A DNA stretch of 64,000 bases from Guillardia theta CCMP2712 (Eukaryota > Cryptophyceae > Pyrenomonadales > Geminigeraceae). Positions 11,783 through 24,205 of the stretch are shown here, piece after piece. The stretch is taken from assembly GCF_000315625.1 (NCBI RefSeq), contig NW_005434649.1, forward strand, positions 60,001 to 124,000. Direction: 5' to 3'. The first letter of the stretch is position 1; each line of letters opens with the position of its first letter. The notes beneath the pieces are model-generated. The model was given only the letters and a program-made list of their open reading frames with translations, was not told the origin of the DNA and made no database searches. The translations under genes and the position numbers were made by a program.

Positions 11783-13552
11783 TCAGTTGTACGTGTTTGC
11801 CGCGAAACAGTCTGACAAGAACTTGTCGACTTTGTCCGCCAGTTGTCCCTCCGCTGTCTTCGTCTTCAAATCCACGATCCGCACAATAACCTTGAGCCAA
11901 GTCATATAAAGACAATCCTCCTCCTCCTCCCCCCCCCCTTCTCCCTCCTCCTCCCTCTTTCCCCCCCCTCCTCCTACTACTCCCCACTCCGCTCCTCCTC
12001 CTCCTCCCCACTCCGCTCCTCCTCCTCCTCCTCCCCACTCCGCTCCTCCTCTCCTCGACAGACCTCAAGGAACTCATCGTACTCCAGCTCCCAGTCCCAG
12101 TCGTTCCACGTGCTGCCACCCCTGTCATCGCCTCCAGCCGACCAGACATCGTCCTCTTACCCGTCATCCCCCCCTGAGCTCGAGCCGGCCACCACCGAGT
12201 TTGCGGTTACGAAGCAGGAGGCAAGTTTGGATATGCCGAACTTGCTGTCCTGCTCACTCAGCGTCAGTCCTGCGCATCCGAAGCAGTGCTGCAGGGATAG
12301 AGGAAGAGCAGTACTGGGAGAGGGAGGGGAGCGCAGTGCTGCAGGGATAGAGGAAGAGCAGTCCTAGGAGAGGAAGTAGAGTGCAGTGCTGCAGGGATAG
12401 AGGAAGAGCAGTCCTAGGAGAGGAAGTAGAGTGCAGTGCTGCAGGGATAGAGGAAGAGCAGTCCTAGGAGAGGAAGTTGAGTGCAGTGCTGAGAGGAGGG
12501 AGGGGAGAGCAGTACTGAGAGAAAGGGAAGAGTCAAGTGGGAGGCAGCACGCACCATCTGCTGGGAATCCTTCATGAACTGATAGAGCTCCTTGAGATTC
12601 ATCGTCTCGTCCTTTCCGTCCTCAAGATCCTCAGTGTCTTCCTGCGAGTAGCTCAAGAAGACCCGCCGGATCTGCGCGCTCCTCTTCTTGAAAACTTTTT
12701 GAATCTCAGGGATAGAAGACATCTTCAGCAGGACAAGGTCAGGTTTCACAGAGCCATTCCCATCCACCTGTTGAGAATCTCTTGAAGGAATCCTGCAATG
12801 CTTCGTCATGTTGGTCAAGAAGATTTGGAGCTTCTTCGGAAGGTTATCCTGCGACTCGTTCAGAGCAGAGGACAAGCAAAGGAAAGAACGTGAAAGAAGA
12901 AGTGGAAAGGGCGAGAGAGCAAGGTCACCTTGCCAGGAATTTGTTCTCTTGAGATGCGAACTATACACTCTACAAACTTTCCAAGCTTGACGTTAAGAGA
13001 GTCAAGCGCTATTGACGGCTGAGAATGATTGTTCTGTGTAGGACTCATGCGAGAATCGTCTTCGTCGGACACGATCTCTGCCAACTTGGAGTCAAGTCAA
13101 GGGAGATGTCAAACCTGATTTACCTTGCTCAGGTCGAAGAGAAGTCAACATGATATGAGGTACTTTCACAAGCACCCTCTGCGAACATCTGTAGCGAATG
13201 AGCCAGACAACGATTGTTGAACAATGCTCGCCTGTTGTCTTTGCAAAAGATTTTCAATTCAGACAGTGAAATCTTATCCAGCGTCGTGACCTGATTTGAA
13301 ATTTGTGAATCAATGAACTCTAAACAATGGAAATTCTTTCACCTGATTGAGTGAGAGGGAAGCATAAGTGCGGAATGCATCCTTGATCAACATGCGATGT
13401 TTGTTGAGAAGTTCTATGACCTAGAAATCCATCAGTGTGTCTTTGGCCAACACATGAGTTTGCTTGGCAATGATCTTCAAGACGTTGAATGACCTCGTTG
13501 GGATATTTTCCCTGCAAACGAAGATTTTACAGGAAGCAATCGAAATGACAGC

Positions 13553-13608
<56 letters not shown>

Positions 13609-14030
13609 GTAGCAGCCAGCAGCCAGCATTGTGAGAAATACCTGAGGTAAAATGTCTTTGAGAACAATATCTCTGGGAAACTGGGGAGGTCCTCTGTACA
13701 ACGAAGATAATCGATCTTCCAGCTGAGAAATCTTTTCTCGTTGCGCATTCGACAGCTGGAAATGAAATGAAATCACTTGAGAGCTGAAACCAGAGCACTG
13801 CTTTGACCTCCAAGCATGCTTCCACGTGCATATCATTCAGAAGGCGACTGATTGTCATCCTTTCCCTCTTCTCATCCTGCACAGCAAAAGATTACCACCA
13901 ACAAAATCTTGTTCACAAGGATCTTCTCTACTCGAAATTCTTCCGTGTTCTCTTTCGCTGCTTTGCTTCGCTTCTCATCGAACGAATTCATCTTGTAGAA
14001 CGCCTACGGTAACGGCAATGAGACTAGGAG
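11783..14030 (-). CDS. Coiled-coil, EF-hand-like protein (start unresolved)
   Basis: Multi-exon minus-strand gene. Recognisable coding pieces in order: FYKMNSFDEKRSKAAKENTE (near 13980), DEKRERMTISRLLNDMH (near 13860), LSNAQREKISQLEDRLSSLY (near 13750), then NVLKIIAKQTH joined to VIELLNKHRMLIKDAFRTYA (13350-13500), VTTLDKISLSELKIFCKDNR (near 13280), LAEIVSDEDDSR...LGKFVECIVRI (12925-13085), VDGNGSVKPDLVLLK...MNLKELYQFMKDSQQ (12555-12770), LEYDEFLEVC (near 12075), and a last exon WLKVIVRIVDLKTKTAEGQL ending at the stop 11783. The F/L-x-E-F patterns suggest divergent EF-hand-like helices, but no canonical calcium loop is complete. It could be a 3' continuation of the WD40 gene upstream, since no start ATG is evident. 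Function unknown. Confidence 0.5.
12283..12482. repeat. 50-bp minisatellite, four copies
   Basis: Unit begins GCAGTGCTGCAGGGATAGAG and repeats exactly every 50 bp at 12283, 12333, 12383 and 12433, with a partial fifth at 12483. Copies 2-4 are nearly identical. It lies between coding pieces of the coiled-coil gene, so probably in an intron. Confidence 0.95.
13553..13608. repeat. (ATC)n microsatellite
   Basis: About 18 ATC units inside an intron of the minus-strand coiled-coil gene, between the exon ending DIVLKDILPQ and the one beginning near 13510. Confidence 0.95.
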
Positions 14031-14489
14031 GCCCTCAGCCAGTAGAAAGATCACCGTCATTGAACTCTCTGACGCCTTGCTCAAGCTCTTCGCAATGTAT
14101 GGAGGGTATCGGACATGGAACGGAACCGGCTCTTCTGCTCACATTGAAATCAAAGAGAGCAATGACTGTGCGACTTCACCTTCCACTGAAGCCTGATCAG
14201 AAAGTTCTCGCAAGCCATCTGAAGATGTCATCGCTGTTGAGGTTGGGGAGTCTATCTTTCCCGTTTCTCCATCTGTCGCAAGAACAGTCGTCATGCTACA
14301 AGTAGTTGACAACTCTTGTTACCTGCGACTTGTACAAAGGACGATCGCCGCCGAGCTCCTGGCTCTGGAAGAAAACGTTTCAACGACAGTCAGTCTGCAA
14401 AGCATTTTGATTGCCTTCCAACCATCGTGGAAACATTCTTGAGCAAACAAAGTCAAACGATCACCCACCACGTTGAAGCAAAAACAGTC

Positions 14490-17400
14490 TCACTCTAAAT
14501 TCTCCAATGATCCGATGAGAGCAAGTGGCTTTTCCTTCCCATCCCACAGCCTTGAAAGTGCGCGATCAATCATAAAGTGACAAGAGAGTTTTGGGTGACA
14601 ATACCGACATGATCCTTCGCCTCCCACCGATACCCACAACCCTGACTTCGGGGAGAAGACGATATTCACTACTGTCTTCCAATGTCCTTGCATTCTCTTC
14701 GATCGCGACATCGACTGTGTCAGAGGATAAGCTTCATATCATCAGAAACATTTCGTTCACAAAGGGCGTTGTAGACTGCAGCCGCCATACTTGAACCGCG
14801 CCCGATGCTTCGCCCATCACAACTTTCGTTTCTGGAACCAAATCAATCAAAACCAATAAGACGACACAGAACTCTACTACTCACTTGCGGAGTTCACAGC
14901 CATGCACGAGATCGCATCAGGAGAAGTCAGGCAGAGCTTGTTGATGTCCGTCTACGGCAGCTGCATCAGCGGCGCTTTCAGTGTCTGTGACTTACTTCAT
15001 CCAAGTCTTCCCGTGTAATATCCAGTGCATCAGGAAACTCTTCGGGTGCATACGTCTTGACCTGCAACAGAGTCTCGCTCCTCCTCCTCCTCCTCTCGCC
15101 TGCACGTGCTACCTTTCGCATGGAATGTACATCGATGACATGAATGTGTCCGCTCCCTATCCCCACCAACACGCTACTCGTCCCTTTGATATGCAGCAGA
15201 GAGAAGATTGAAACCTGGAAGCGAGTAAGAGATCATAGCTCGAGATTGTTCCACCTTATTCTCATTGTGGCCTATGTTTCCAACATTCGAATCAACCTGC
15301 TCGGACTGTAAACAAAAATGTCATCGGGTTTGCGAGAATCGGAACATGACAACAGACTTGAGTGATGAAGCCTGAGGGATCCGCCATGTCCGATTGAAAC
15401 GTTGCTGGAGTGAAGGTTTGCTCCATCCTTCCATTCGACGCCATCCAGACAATCTGGTTGACCGAGTCAAACTGATGACAAGTCACAAAGGAATCCAACG
15501 ATCTCACAAGATTTCCAGCGGCATCTCCCGAAGCAATGGAAATGCTTGACGAAACTGAAACATAATTGTTACGCAGCACAATGACAGAAGAGAAGTCGCT
15601 GCGAGCCATAATGTAAATTGAAAAGAGCAGCAAACTCTAGGATTGATGAAGAATTGCAAGGTAGAAAACGAAAGCGATGTTTGCGATGAGCTATCATTCA
15701 TTTGGAGAGTGCGAATCGATGGGATCACAAATCTTTTCAGCCGATAGAGTTGAACAACGCAAGAGAAGAGATGTAAAGGGATGCAGGACATAACCAAGTC
15801 TTGAGAAGACCAACAGTCAATGAATGCTAACCTCCTTCCAAGGATGTCTTCTCAATCATACAAAGACAAAGAATGTCCGCCTGGTGACCCTGGTAAAGCA
15901 TGACGTATCAGCACACAACATCATGCTTTCATCACATTCAAGGTAGTAAATCACATGTTGATCACCTGTATCTTCACGCTTTGTGCGTTATCATCTTTTC
16001 CATCTGGATACATCACAATGACTTGATCCCATCCAGCTCCTACCAGAGGCCGCTGAATGAACCTGCCAGGAACTTGAATGTCTTGATAGATCGTCTGTTG
16101 ACATCAACCTGTTTGGAGAGAGATAGACCAAAGCCGCGATTTCCTTTTTCATCCTCGTGTACTCTTTCAGCATGACACCTGAGTTGAAATTCCAGCTCCT
16201 GACGCTCCCCTGCCAGCAACTTTCAGACTTGGACAGGCAGAAAGGGATAGTGACGTCATGAGCCCCGGTGAAGAGACGACGTTGAGAGTAGTCGAGGCAA
16301 GCAGACGTGATGGGAGAGGGTTGAGAAACACGGAAGGTATTGAGCTGTTAGGATCATTCATAACTTCAATCTTTGCGTGCGAGGGCAAGATCACAAGAGA
16401 CCTGATTCCCTGTCTTCATACAGAAGGTCCTTACATGATGCACGCCCACCACAATAATCTGGTGGAAGACGACACTGTAACATGCTGCGACCGTCTGCTC
16501 TCCGGTCCCCTTGCTTCTCGCATAATCGAGTTGAGTTTGTAGCGACACCCACAGCTTGTCTTGCTTTCTTTGATCCTTTGCGATGACCGTTAGAACATGT
16601 CGAGACAACTCAACGAAATCACCTCTGCATCTTCTCTGACAGTGGCCTTGGAAGAGAGGATGTCAAGGGAGGGAAGGTATTTCAATTCCCCTCGCTTGTA
16701 CTCTTGCTGCAGTTCGTCAACAACCTTGGAGACATCAACAACTGTCCATCCACTCTCTTTCATGAACTCGTCATTATGCAGCTGATATTCTGTCGAACTC
16801 TTCGATCTTGTTTTCTCTGTCTTGCCACTGCGTGATCGGATCGCAGATTGAACAGCAGATTTCGTCAAACTTGCAGACGACTGTGCTTCCGCGTTTGCGT
16901 TGCTCTCGATCTTCCAGAACTTAGCTCTGTTGCCGAAGGTAATCAGCTCCTTTGTCTGCTGGTCAAAACATGAGCATGAGAATCGATCTATCGGTCGATG
17001 TTGAAAAGTGTCCTAGGTTGTCATAGTGTCAGATTATCCAAACTCGAGAAGAACACTCCAGCAATACCAGGAATTTCTGTGCTGTTTGCAGAGAGTGCAT
17101 CTCCCAAACTCTCACTGTCTTGTCTGCAGACACGGAGACTGATAACAAGTTAAGTTCGCAACCGTCCATGTCCTCCAGGTACCTAAGGAAGACATGTGGT
17201 CCAGCATGTAGAGGCCAACGATGCGCGAGGAGTGACCCTTCAGCTCCTCTACTCCGATCCCCTCGAGCACTATGAAAGGATTCCACAACCTTATCACTTT
17301 GTCTTTTCCGCCGCAGACAACACATCTGCCTCTTCCTCACATGTTGTCCTCATACCCGTAGACCTCATACCTGTACTTTTCCGAAAAGGAGATGCAAGTT

Positions 17401-19783
17401 TGCGGGTGTGTGGTATGCAGGGAAAGGGTTTTTCGACCTTTCTCTGCCTCTTTGGTCAATTTTCCTTTGAGCTGTTGCAGTCATTGCGATTGAAACATGC
17501 ACAGAGAAATAAATACAGTGTCGAGACGTTGGCAGACATTCTTCCACTCCATCGGCTCCTTTCATGAGACATGTCACCAAACTGCAGCCTGCCGATGCAT
17601 GGCATGGAAGCTTGCCTTGTAAGATGTGTGTTTGACTGACAATACTCCATTTGACATGAATGAGCAGCCTTCAAAACACTGAATTTTGTCACGAACAGGT
17701 TTGATCACAGATTGAGAAATAAAAAGGTTCTAGGACAGCTTACCTCTGTCAGCTCGGGAACTTCTTGCAGAACACTTGAACTGGCTTGTCTAGTAAGCCC
17801 CTTGCCCTTGGAAGCATCTGAATTCAGCTTGAAAGATTTTTGCGTGTCAGGCATGTCAGATTCGACATTAAGAAGGGAAGACGATTTGTCCAGTTTTTTG
17901 ATGGGAAGGGAGGCAACTCCAAGTAAAAACTCGATCAGAAGCTTGTTCCTGGTGTGAGATAAATCTTTCCTGAAAGCGAGCTCCTTTTCTAGATTGGACA
18001 ATTCGTCTTTAAGTGAATTAAGATTTTCCTTCGAAGCCGAACTATTGTTTCTTTTCCTTCTTGCATCGGAATCTTGAAAGTAGGTGATCTTATGATGCAA
18101 TTCTTGGTGTTGATCCGCTGCTTTCTGATATTGTTGCTCTTTATCTCTTGCATCGTTCACCAAATTTTGAACTATCTCCAACACTTTGAGCTTCTCATCA
18201 CTTTTGTAGTCTTTCACTTTCCAAAAATCGTAATCCCCAACAACCACTCTGCCATCATCTCCACAACTGATTATTCCCACTTTCGGCCAGAGAATTATCG
18301 CATTCACATTCAATCCTGTCTGCTCTTCAAGAAACCAGTCATGCGCCTTGTATCTTCCCGCAACTTGAAACGTTTTGCAATTGTAGGCAGCAACCTCTCC
18401 ATTGATGTCTCCTACGAGTAACCAGAACGCATTCTCCATGTTGCTATTTGCTTGCAGGGCATGCGGGATACGTGTGATAGACATGCAGGATGGAACACTC
18501 TGAGGGAAAATCTTGTTGACGACTCTGAACTTGCGGCAGTCATACTCCAGGATCAGGTTCTCAGTCCCGCTGGACACAAAGACAGCTCCTCTACTGGTCT
18601 GGAGGTACGCAAGGGACCTGCTCGCTACTGCCTTAGTCTGACTCACCGCTGTCGGGGCTTCTATCTCAGTCATGGACGGGACAAGAGTGCTGTAAACTTT
18701 CTCGTGGGATTCTAGATTCCAGAAGATAAGATCTCGCTTGACCATGCCGATGGTCACTATCAACCTGTGACGGGTACACACCACGGCGGCTCCAACCATG
18801 TCTTTCGGCTGGGCGATGTCAGGATACATCACACCAGTGGACATGCTGCATTCAGGCTTCCACTTTGCGGCTTCTAGCTTTGTACCAGCCTCATGAACGA
18901 TGTAGGACAGGAACTCATCCCACTCGATACAGCCGTCGTCGTTTGCATCGATTTTGCAGAAGAGCTGAGTTAAGTCAGAAGAAGGTGAAATGAGTCAGAA
19001 TACTCGTACCTGTGCACCCAACTCGACTTCCATACCTGTGAACTCTTTCATGACTGACTCAAACTCTTCCTGGTTTTCATAAAATCACTTAGAGTCAAAA
19101 ACTATGACAAACACCTGTTGCAGTCCAACCGAATCTCCTATTCTTCTGGTGAAGCGTGATTCCAGTCTGGCCATTTCATGTGGTCGGAGATCTGTTATCT
19201 CCCGCACCTTCTTCTTAATGTCAGCATCATCAGCATCGCTGTCACTTTCAATCGAGTATTCCGAGTTCTGCCTCACAAACTCATCGACTGTGACAGTATT
19301 TCGAGCTTCTTCTTCAATCTTCCAGATCGCTTGCTCAGTCTTGGGGTCCATGGCAAATTTATGTGTATCTGAAGCAAAAGTCTCCATGCTGCTGTACTTT
19401 GCGAGCGCAGAGAAGGGTCGAGCAGCGACTGTCGGGGACCAGTCGTGAGCATCTTTGAACCCGGGAGCTGACTCGGGTCGTTCCCGAGCACCGAGGATCC
19501 TCGCTGCTCTTGCCGCAGAGCCTCTGATGCTGCTGCTCTGTGCGAGCACGTCGGTGAGAGCTGCATCAGAGTCGCTCTGCCACTCTCCACGAAGCCCGAG
19601 GGAGGAAGAAGGACGAACAACGTCTTTCTCCCGCAGTGGGAGCATCCCCAGCGCAGATGAAGGGCGAGCACTTGCAGACAGAGGTATCCTCCTCATACTT
19701 CCTGCACTTCGCAGTTCTGCCCTGGACCCCTCGTCCCTTCCCTTCCTCGCAGGATGAGCGGACGTGGGGCGTCTAGAGCTCAT
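14490..19783 (-). CDS. EF-hand plus WD40-repeat protein, CFAP337/WDR49-like
   Basis: Resembles the ciliary EF-hand/WD40 family (WDR49/WDR64/CFAP337 type), so an axonemal role is inferred. ATG at 19783 (MSSRRPTSAHPARKG) begins a Ser/Arg-rich disordered N-terminus; first exon to 19115. A canonical EF-hand loop DANDDGCIEWDE lies near 18940. Then WD40 material: LIVTIGMVKRDLIFWNLES, VSSGTENLILEYDC, WLLVGDINGEVAAYN, GIISCGDDGRVVVGDYDFWK (18200-18840). A coiled-coil insert (LNSLKDELSNLEKELAFRKD) sits near 17980. More blades: CCGGKDKVIRLWNPF (17280), VSADKTVRVWEM (17120), TVAACYSVVFHQIIVVG (16480), GSVRSWNFNSGVMLKEY (16180), YQGHQADILCLCM (15870), SSVLVGIGSGHIHVIDV (15150), and a last piece ALSRLWDGKEKPLALIG ending at 14490. 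Not every splice junction was resolved. Confidence 0.68.
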
Positions 19784-20253
19784 GTTGTTTGTATTCGTTA
19801 CCACGATGAAAGCATGCGATATGATTCACTGCTCAGATGTGTGAGGGGAAGAAGCACTGAGATCAAGCTCATGCCGATCTTGGAGTGTGGACATACCTCT
19901 CCCTGCTCTACTCCTCCTTCCAGCATGCCTTCGCGCCTGGACTACTCATATTTCAACTGCTACCCGCCATTTCCCAATAATTTACTTATCTATAACTACC
20001 TCGCCTCAGAACAAACGATAGAAGACCAAAAAAGGCAGCAGCAATTTATTAGTGAATGTTCAGAGTCTTCGGAGTGCATCTAGAAAATAGATGGCGATAG
20101 TTCGGCTAAGATGCTTGAGAATCTTCTTCTGAGCAAGCTGATAGTTGTGACCAAGAGCTATGTCGTCATGACAAACACCCACAAACACGTTTCTCACGAT
20201 TCGCAAGAATTTCTTTGGCCTCTTTGTTCGAATCCTTGACATCTGTCTTAAAC
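19784..20253. other. Spacer between OGT-like gene and EF-hand/WD40 gene
   Basis: No independent gene is supported. 20075-20225 can be read on the minus strand as a Lys-rich helical stretch (DVKDSNKEAKEILANREKR) that might be an alternative last exon of the OGT-like gene. 19860-20050 has no coding signal. Confidence 0.4.
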
Positions 20254-23200
20254 CTACCATCCTGGTATCTTCACGTTGGGACTCGCCTTCTTACCCTTGT
20301 TTGGAGACGGTTGACTGCGGGGAGGAGGAGGAGGAGGAGGAGGAGAGTCTCGATGAACATCTTCAAGGTCTTTGTCATCCAGCGTCTGCAGAAGGAAACA
20401 GTTAGATCTAAGGAGAAGTTGATTGGAGGAGAACCAGGCGAGGAGGGATATCGAGACGAACTTTTTCAGAGGGAACTTTCCACCCAGACCTTGATTTGGC
20501 TAAAGCAAGGGGATGAGTCAGAAACGAGCAAGTTCAGCTGGGCACGCAAACCTTCGTCCTTATCCTCGGAAGTCCAGGAGGGCAGCTTTCGTCGCCCTTT
20601 GTTGCTCTTCGCTGATTTCACCTTTTCCCTGTCCGTCTTCTCTTCATGTGAAAATCTAGGAGGAGCTTTCTTCTTCTTCTTCTTATCATCATCATCATCA
20701 TTGTCTGCTTGCTTCGCCTTGAACTTCTCCTCCGCCCTTTCATCAGGGAATGCAGGTGGGGCCGAGTATTTGGACGAGCCGCGGACACTTTTCTGCGAGC
20801 TCTTCGGCGGTTCAAACTTTGACTTGGATCGAACTTGAAAGGATGACGACTGAGAAGGCTGGTGAACGCTCGAACGTGCAGCATCCTCCTGTAAGGTATC
20901 CCTCTTCGCTGCGGCATTATGATCTGTCCCAGCATCGTGCAGTATGTGATGGTTGTGTACTGCGCCTTCCATCACGAACGCATCGTACATCATGCGCAAC
21001 CCCGAGATGAAATTCGACGCCCATCTCGCACTGTCAAAGGCAGCAGACTTGATAGCTGACCTTTGCATCGCCTGTTTCAAGGATCTCAACGTCTTTCGCC
21101 CCTTCAGCGCGAAGTGTTGAGCAAGCCTGACATAGTCCTGGTCGTTCCTAGCGATGAAGAGATCGCCGATGCCTGACGCCAGGCTCAGGCTCAGACTCAC
21201 CCGCGATGCCATCGACTCCCCAGGAGCAGAGATGATCGGCAGCCCTGCAAAGAGAGCGTCCGCTGCTGTCCCATGTGCCGCGTACGGCCTTGTATCCACG
21301 AAGAGATCACAGTTCGCCTTAGACGCGACGTGCCATTTTTCCTCAAAGAAGGTAGTGAAAATCAGTTTATCGGAGGGGATGCCTGACTGCTTGGCGTATC
21401 GTAGGAGAGATTGCTTGCCAGCTTCATTCCACGAGAGAAGCCAGAGCTTAGAATCAGGAACCTGACCCAACAAGTGCATCCAGAGTTGCCAAACCTTGGG
21501 TGTTATCTTGTAGAATTGGTTGAAGTTGCACAGGATGAACGAGTCGATCGCATCTGCAGGGAAGAACTCTGGCTTGCGCGAGTTCGATCCAGATGACTTC
21601 ATGAAGTATGACCCCCCTGCCAACTCCGCACGACTGGGCCAGGAGGAAGGGTCGAGCTCAGCAAGGTGTGCATAGAGACTGTCATGGCCGTTGTAGTGAT
21701 AGCTGTGAGGCATGTAAACCAGCCTCTCCACGTAAAACTCCGAGAATTCAGGAGGGATGACTTTCCGGTCCGCAACGATTCCGTGATGCTCAGCTATGCC
21801 TGTGGTGCCGGGGAATCCTTTGAAGCTCAGCTGGATAGGAGCAGGGGAGAGGATGAAGATCTCGTTGATCAAGGGCGCTGAAGTCCAACCGTCCAGGTTG
21901 ATCAGCACATGAGGCTGCTCGCGGTTGATGGCCGAGGCGGTTTCATAGAAGGCGGTAGAGCTCAGGTCCAGATACCCTCCCTTGCATTCAGCTTTCATCT
22001 TCCGATGCCATGACAGAGTTTCCTCGCTATCAACTCCTTCCCTCGGGTTCGGATTCAGAGAAAAGCATATCAGGGACACTTTAGAAGGGTCATGCGCTCG
22101 GAAGGCATAAACCATGTCCTTTCCCACTGGCCTGTCACGCAACTCTATTGAGACGTAACCCACTCTCAGTACTCCATCTGTCATGGGTAAAGGATTCAAT
22201 GGAAAACGCTGAAAATTCCTCACAAAAGTTCGTGCTTCCTGCCCATGAGCCTCGGCGATATGCCGCAGTACATTGAGCGACAATTCGTACGATAGGGACT
22301 CTAGAGGATTCGGGCAGATTGTGACGTCATATTCTCGCCGCCGACTCTTGGGCTGCCCTGGTTTACGAGTTGGGACATAGGTTCCTTTCTTCTTCATGAT
22401 GTCTGGTATGCCATACTGCCACATCCTTTCAAGATCATCCTTGTACTCCTCAAAATCCGTCCAATCACACCTGAAGAACATTAGGCAGTCATTGCTGCAC
22501 AGAGAGAGAGAGAGAGGGAAGGGGGTCAGGTGGGGGGTAACTTGGGTGGGGAGAGGAGAGAGAGAGAGAGAGAGAGAGAGCTTACAGTTTTCGCATGTCA
22601 AGATGAAGTGTACACTTGTAGTCTTGCCTGTTGGGATCAAGCTTCATGGCAAGTTTGATGGCATTTACGGCGAAGTCATATTGAGATACAGCCGAATAAG
22701 CTTCGCCCAGATTAAAGTATCCATCGGCATAGGTACCATCGAGAGAAACAGAATTCTTAAGATATTTGATCGCTAACTGCTGGGCTGTATGATTGAAGCG
22801 ATGGTGTCTGACCAGAAGGTTTCCGATGTTATTCGAGTATCCAGCTTCGTTCGGGTTAATGTTTGCTGCAGCTGTGTAGGCTTCTTGCGCTTCATCATAT
22901 TTCCCAATGCGCACAAAGGCATTCCCCATCCCGCAATAGCAATCAGCATGCAATGGCTCCCTGTGGATGCATTTCATATACTCAGCGATGGCTTCTTGGT
23001 TCTTGTCTTGCTTGAACAGAAGGATGGCCAGCGTTTTATAGTTGTCAGGATCCTCAGGCTGGAGCTGCAGCACCTTGTGCATCATCTCTGTTGCCTTGAC
23101 CACGTTCCCTGTTTCAGCAAAGAGCGTCGCAAGATTGAACATGGCGACCGAGTGGTCCTGCTGAAGCTCAAGGCATTTTTCCCATCGAAACTTGGCGTCG

Positions 23201-23565
23201 TCGAGCCTTCCCGCCTGCAAGTGTGCCATGCCGGCATGGTATTGGGCATCAGGGTTGTCGTATGCGAGGTCCGCGACCTCCTCGAAGATCTCTGCTGCAT
23301 GTACATGATCACCTTGTTCTCTGTATGCATTAGCCACGCTGAAGAGACGATTCGCCTCTTCTCTTCGCGCTCTTTCCTTCTCAGACAGCAGTTCTCCCTC
23401 CTGACCGTCTACCACTGCCCACATGCTCGTGATGCACAAGAGGAGAGCGATTGAGACACGCATGCTTGTTCGCATGCTTGTTCTCGCAGACTTCTGCCAT
23501 TGCTCCACCATCTTCCTCCTCGGCGCCATCGCCCTCGCTATCGATCCGCCATGCAATCCTTCCAA
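20254..23565 (-). CDS. O-GlcNAc transferase / SPINDLY-like GT41 glycosyltransferase with TPR repeats
   Basis: GT41-family enzyme that would transfer GlcNAc or fucose to Ser/Thr of proteins. Exons: 22586-23565, 20490-22494 and 20254-20385, phases consistent, 1038 aa. Introns are 91 nt (GA-rich on the plus strand) and 104 nt. The N-terminus carries a hydrophobic segment (SIALLLCITSMWAVVDG), unusual for a nucleocytoplasmic OGT. About seven TPRs follow to residue 325. The catalytic half shows PHVLINLDGWTS, APIQLSFKGFPGTTG, ILCNFNQFYKITP and DTRPYAAHGTAADALFAGLP plus APGESMASRV, all matching OGT motifs. Where human OGT has FGNHPTSH (His498), this protein reads YVSIELRDRPVGKDMVY, so the His is absent. 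The C-terminus is a Lys/Asp-rich tail. Start: the ATG at 23565 is furthest upstream; ATGs in front of the hydrophobic segment are alternatives. Confidence 0.88.
22500..22580. repeat. (GA)n-rich intronic tract
   Basis: GAGA tracts flanking a G-rich middle inside the first intron of the OGT-like gene; pyrimidine-rich on the coding strand, serving as the polypyrimidine stretch before the acceptor. Confidence 0.8.
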
Positions 23566-23635
23566 GGAAAAGATCTCGCGCTTTTACTCAACTCAAGCAC
23601 GGTACAAATCGCCGTTGGACTAGAATCGGACGCAG

Positions 23636-23690
23636 GTTCCGGCCCGCCCGGCCGGTGGGCGGGCCCGGGCCGGGCGGGTGACGGAATACA
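23636..23690. promoter_or_regulatory. GC-rich island upstream of the OGT-like gene
   Basis: A block of GGGCCCGG/CCCGCCCGG words about 70 bp upstream of the OGT-like start, far more GC-rich than its surroundings. Similar blocks lie just upstream of two other minus-strand genes (30030-30055 and 39195-39640). A promoter role is inference from position only. Confidence 0.35.
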
Positions 23691-24205
23691 AGTTTGTTAG
23701 ACTTGTACTAGTCCAAAGTCACGCAGATATCACATCGACCTTAGTTGTTACAAGACAGTTTTTGCTCAAGACCGAGTTTAATGCACACAAAACCAGAATT
23801 GAGGAGCACATGAGAGAAACCCAAGCATCCAGACCGTACATGCGAGGACCTTAGTAAGACGGCTAGGAAAGCCCTCTCTTCGCTACATTGGCCGCCTCGA
23901 AACATGTAAGTCGTCTTGGTTTACAGGAGAGTTTTTGTTAACTTGGCGCTATCGGACTCAGTGGCACGGCTGGCATACTATGCTCCATCAGCGGGCCCAC
24001 TGGGAGTCGGTACAGGATGAGGGTTCAAGGGCCGTTGGTTCTCTCAGTCTTTTCTCTTCTCGCCGTATGGCCTGTGCGACAGTTCAGACTAGAATGATCG
24101 GGGGGGAAGGTACCCGACAAGACTACTCTAAACCTTTCCGATACGTTCTAATTAATCCGACTATTATTTGAATGCTGCTACTACACGATGAAAGATTGAT
24201 GAGAT
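23691..24205. other. Non-coding stretch upstream of OGT-like gene
   Basis: No reading frame with coding character. Contains scattered words such as CTTGTACTAGTCC and GGTACCCGAC; no tRNA or terminal-repeat structure was recognised. Confidence 0.35.

Noticed and set aside
12283-12482. CRISPR-like array
   Set aside because: Units are directly adjacent 50-bp copies without unique spacers, in a eukaryotic intron.
13421-13882. Poly-Met/poly-Asp frames around the ATC repeat
   Set aside because: The repeat is intronic between exons of the coiled-coil gene.
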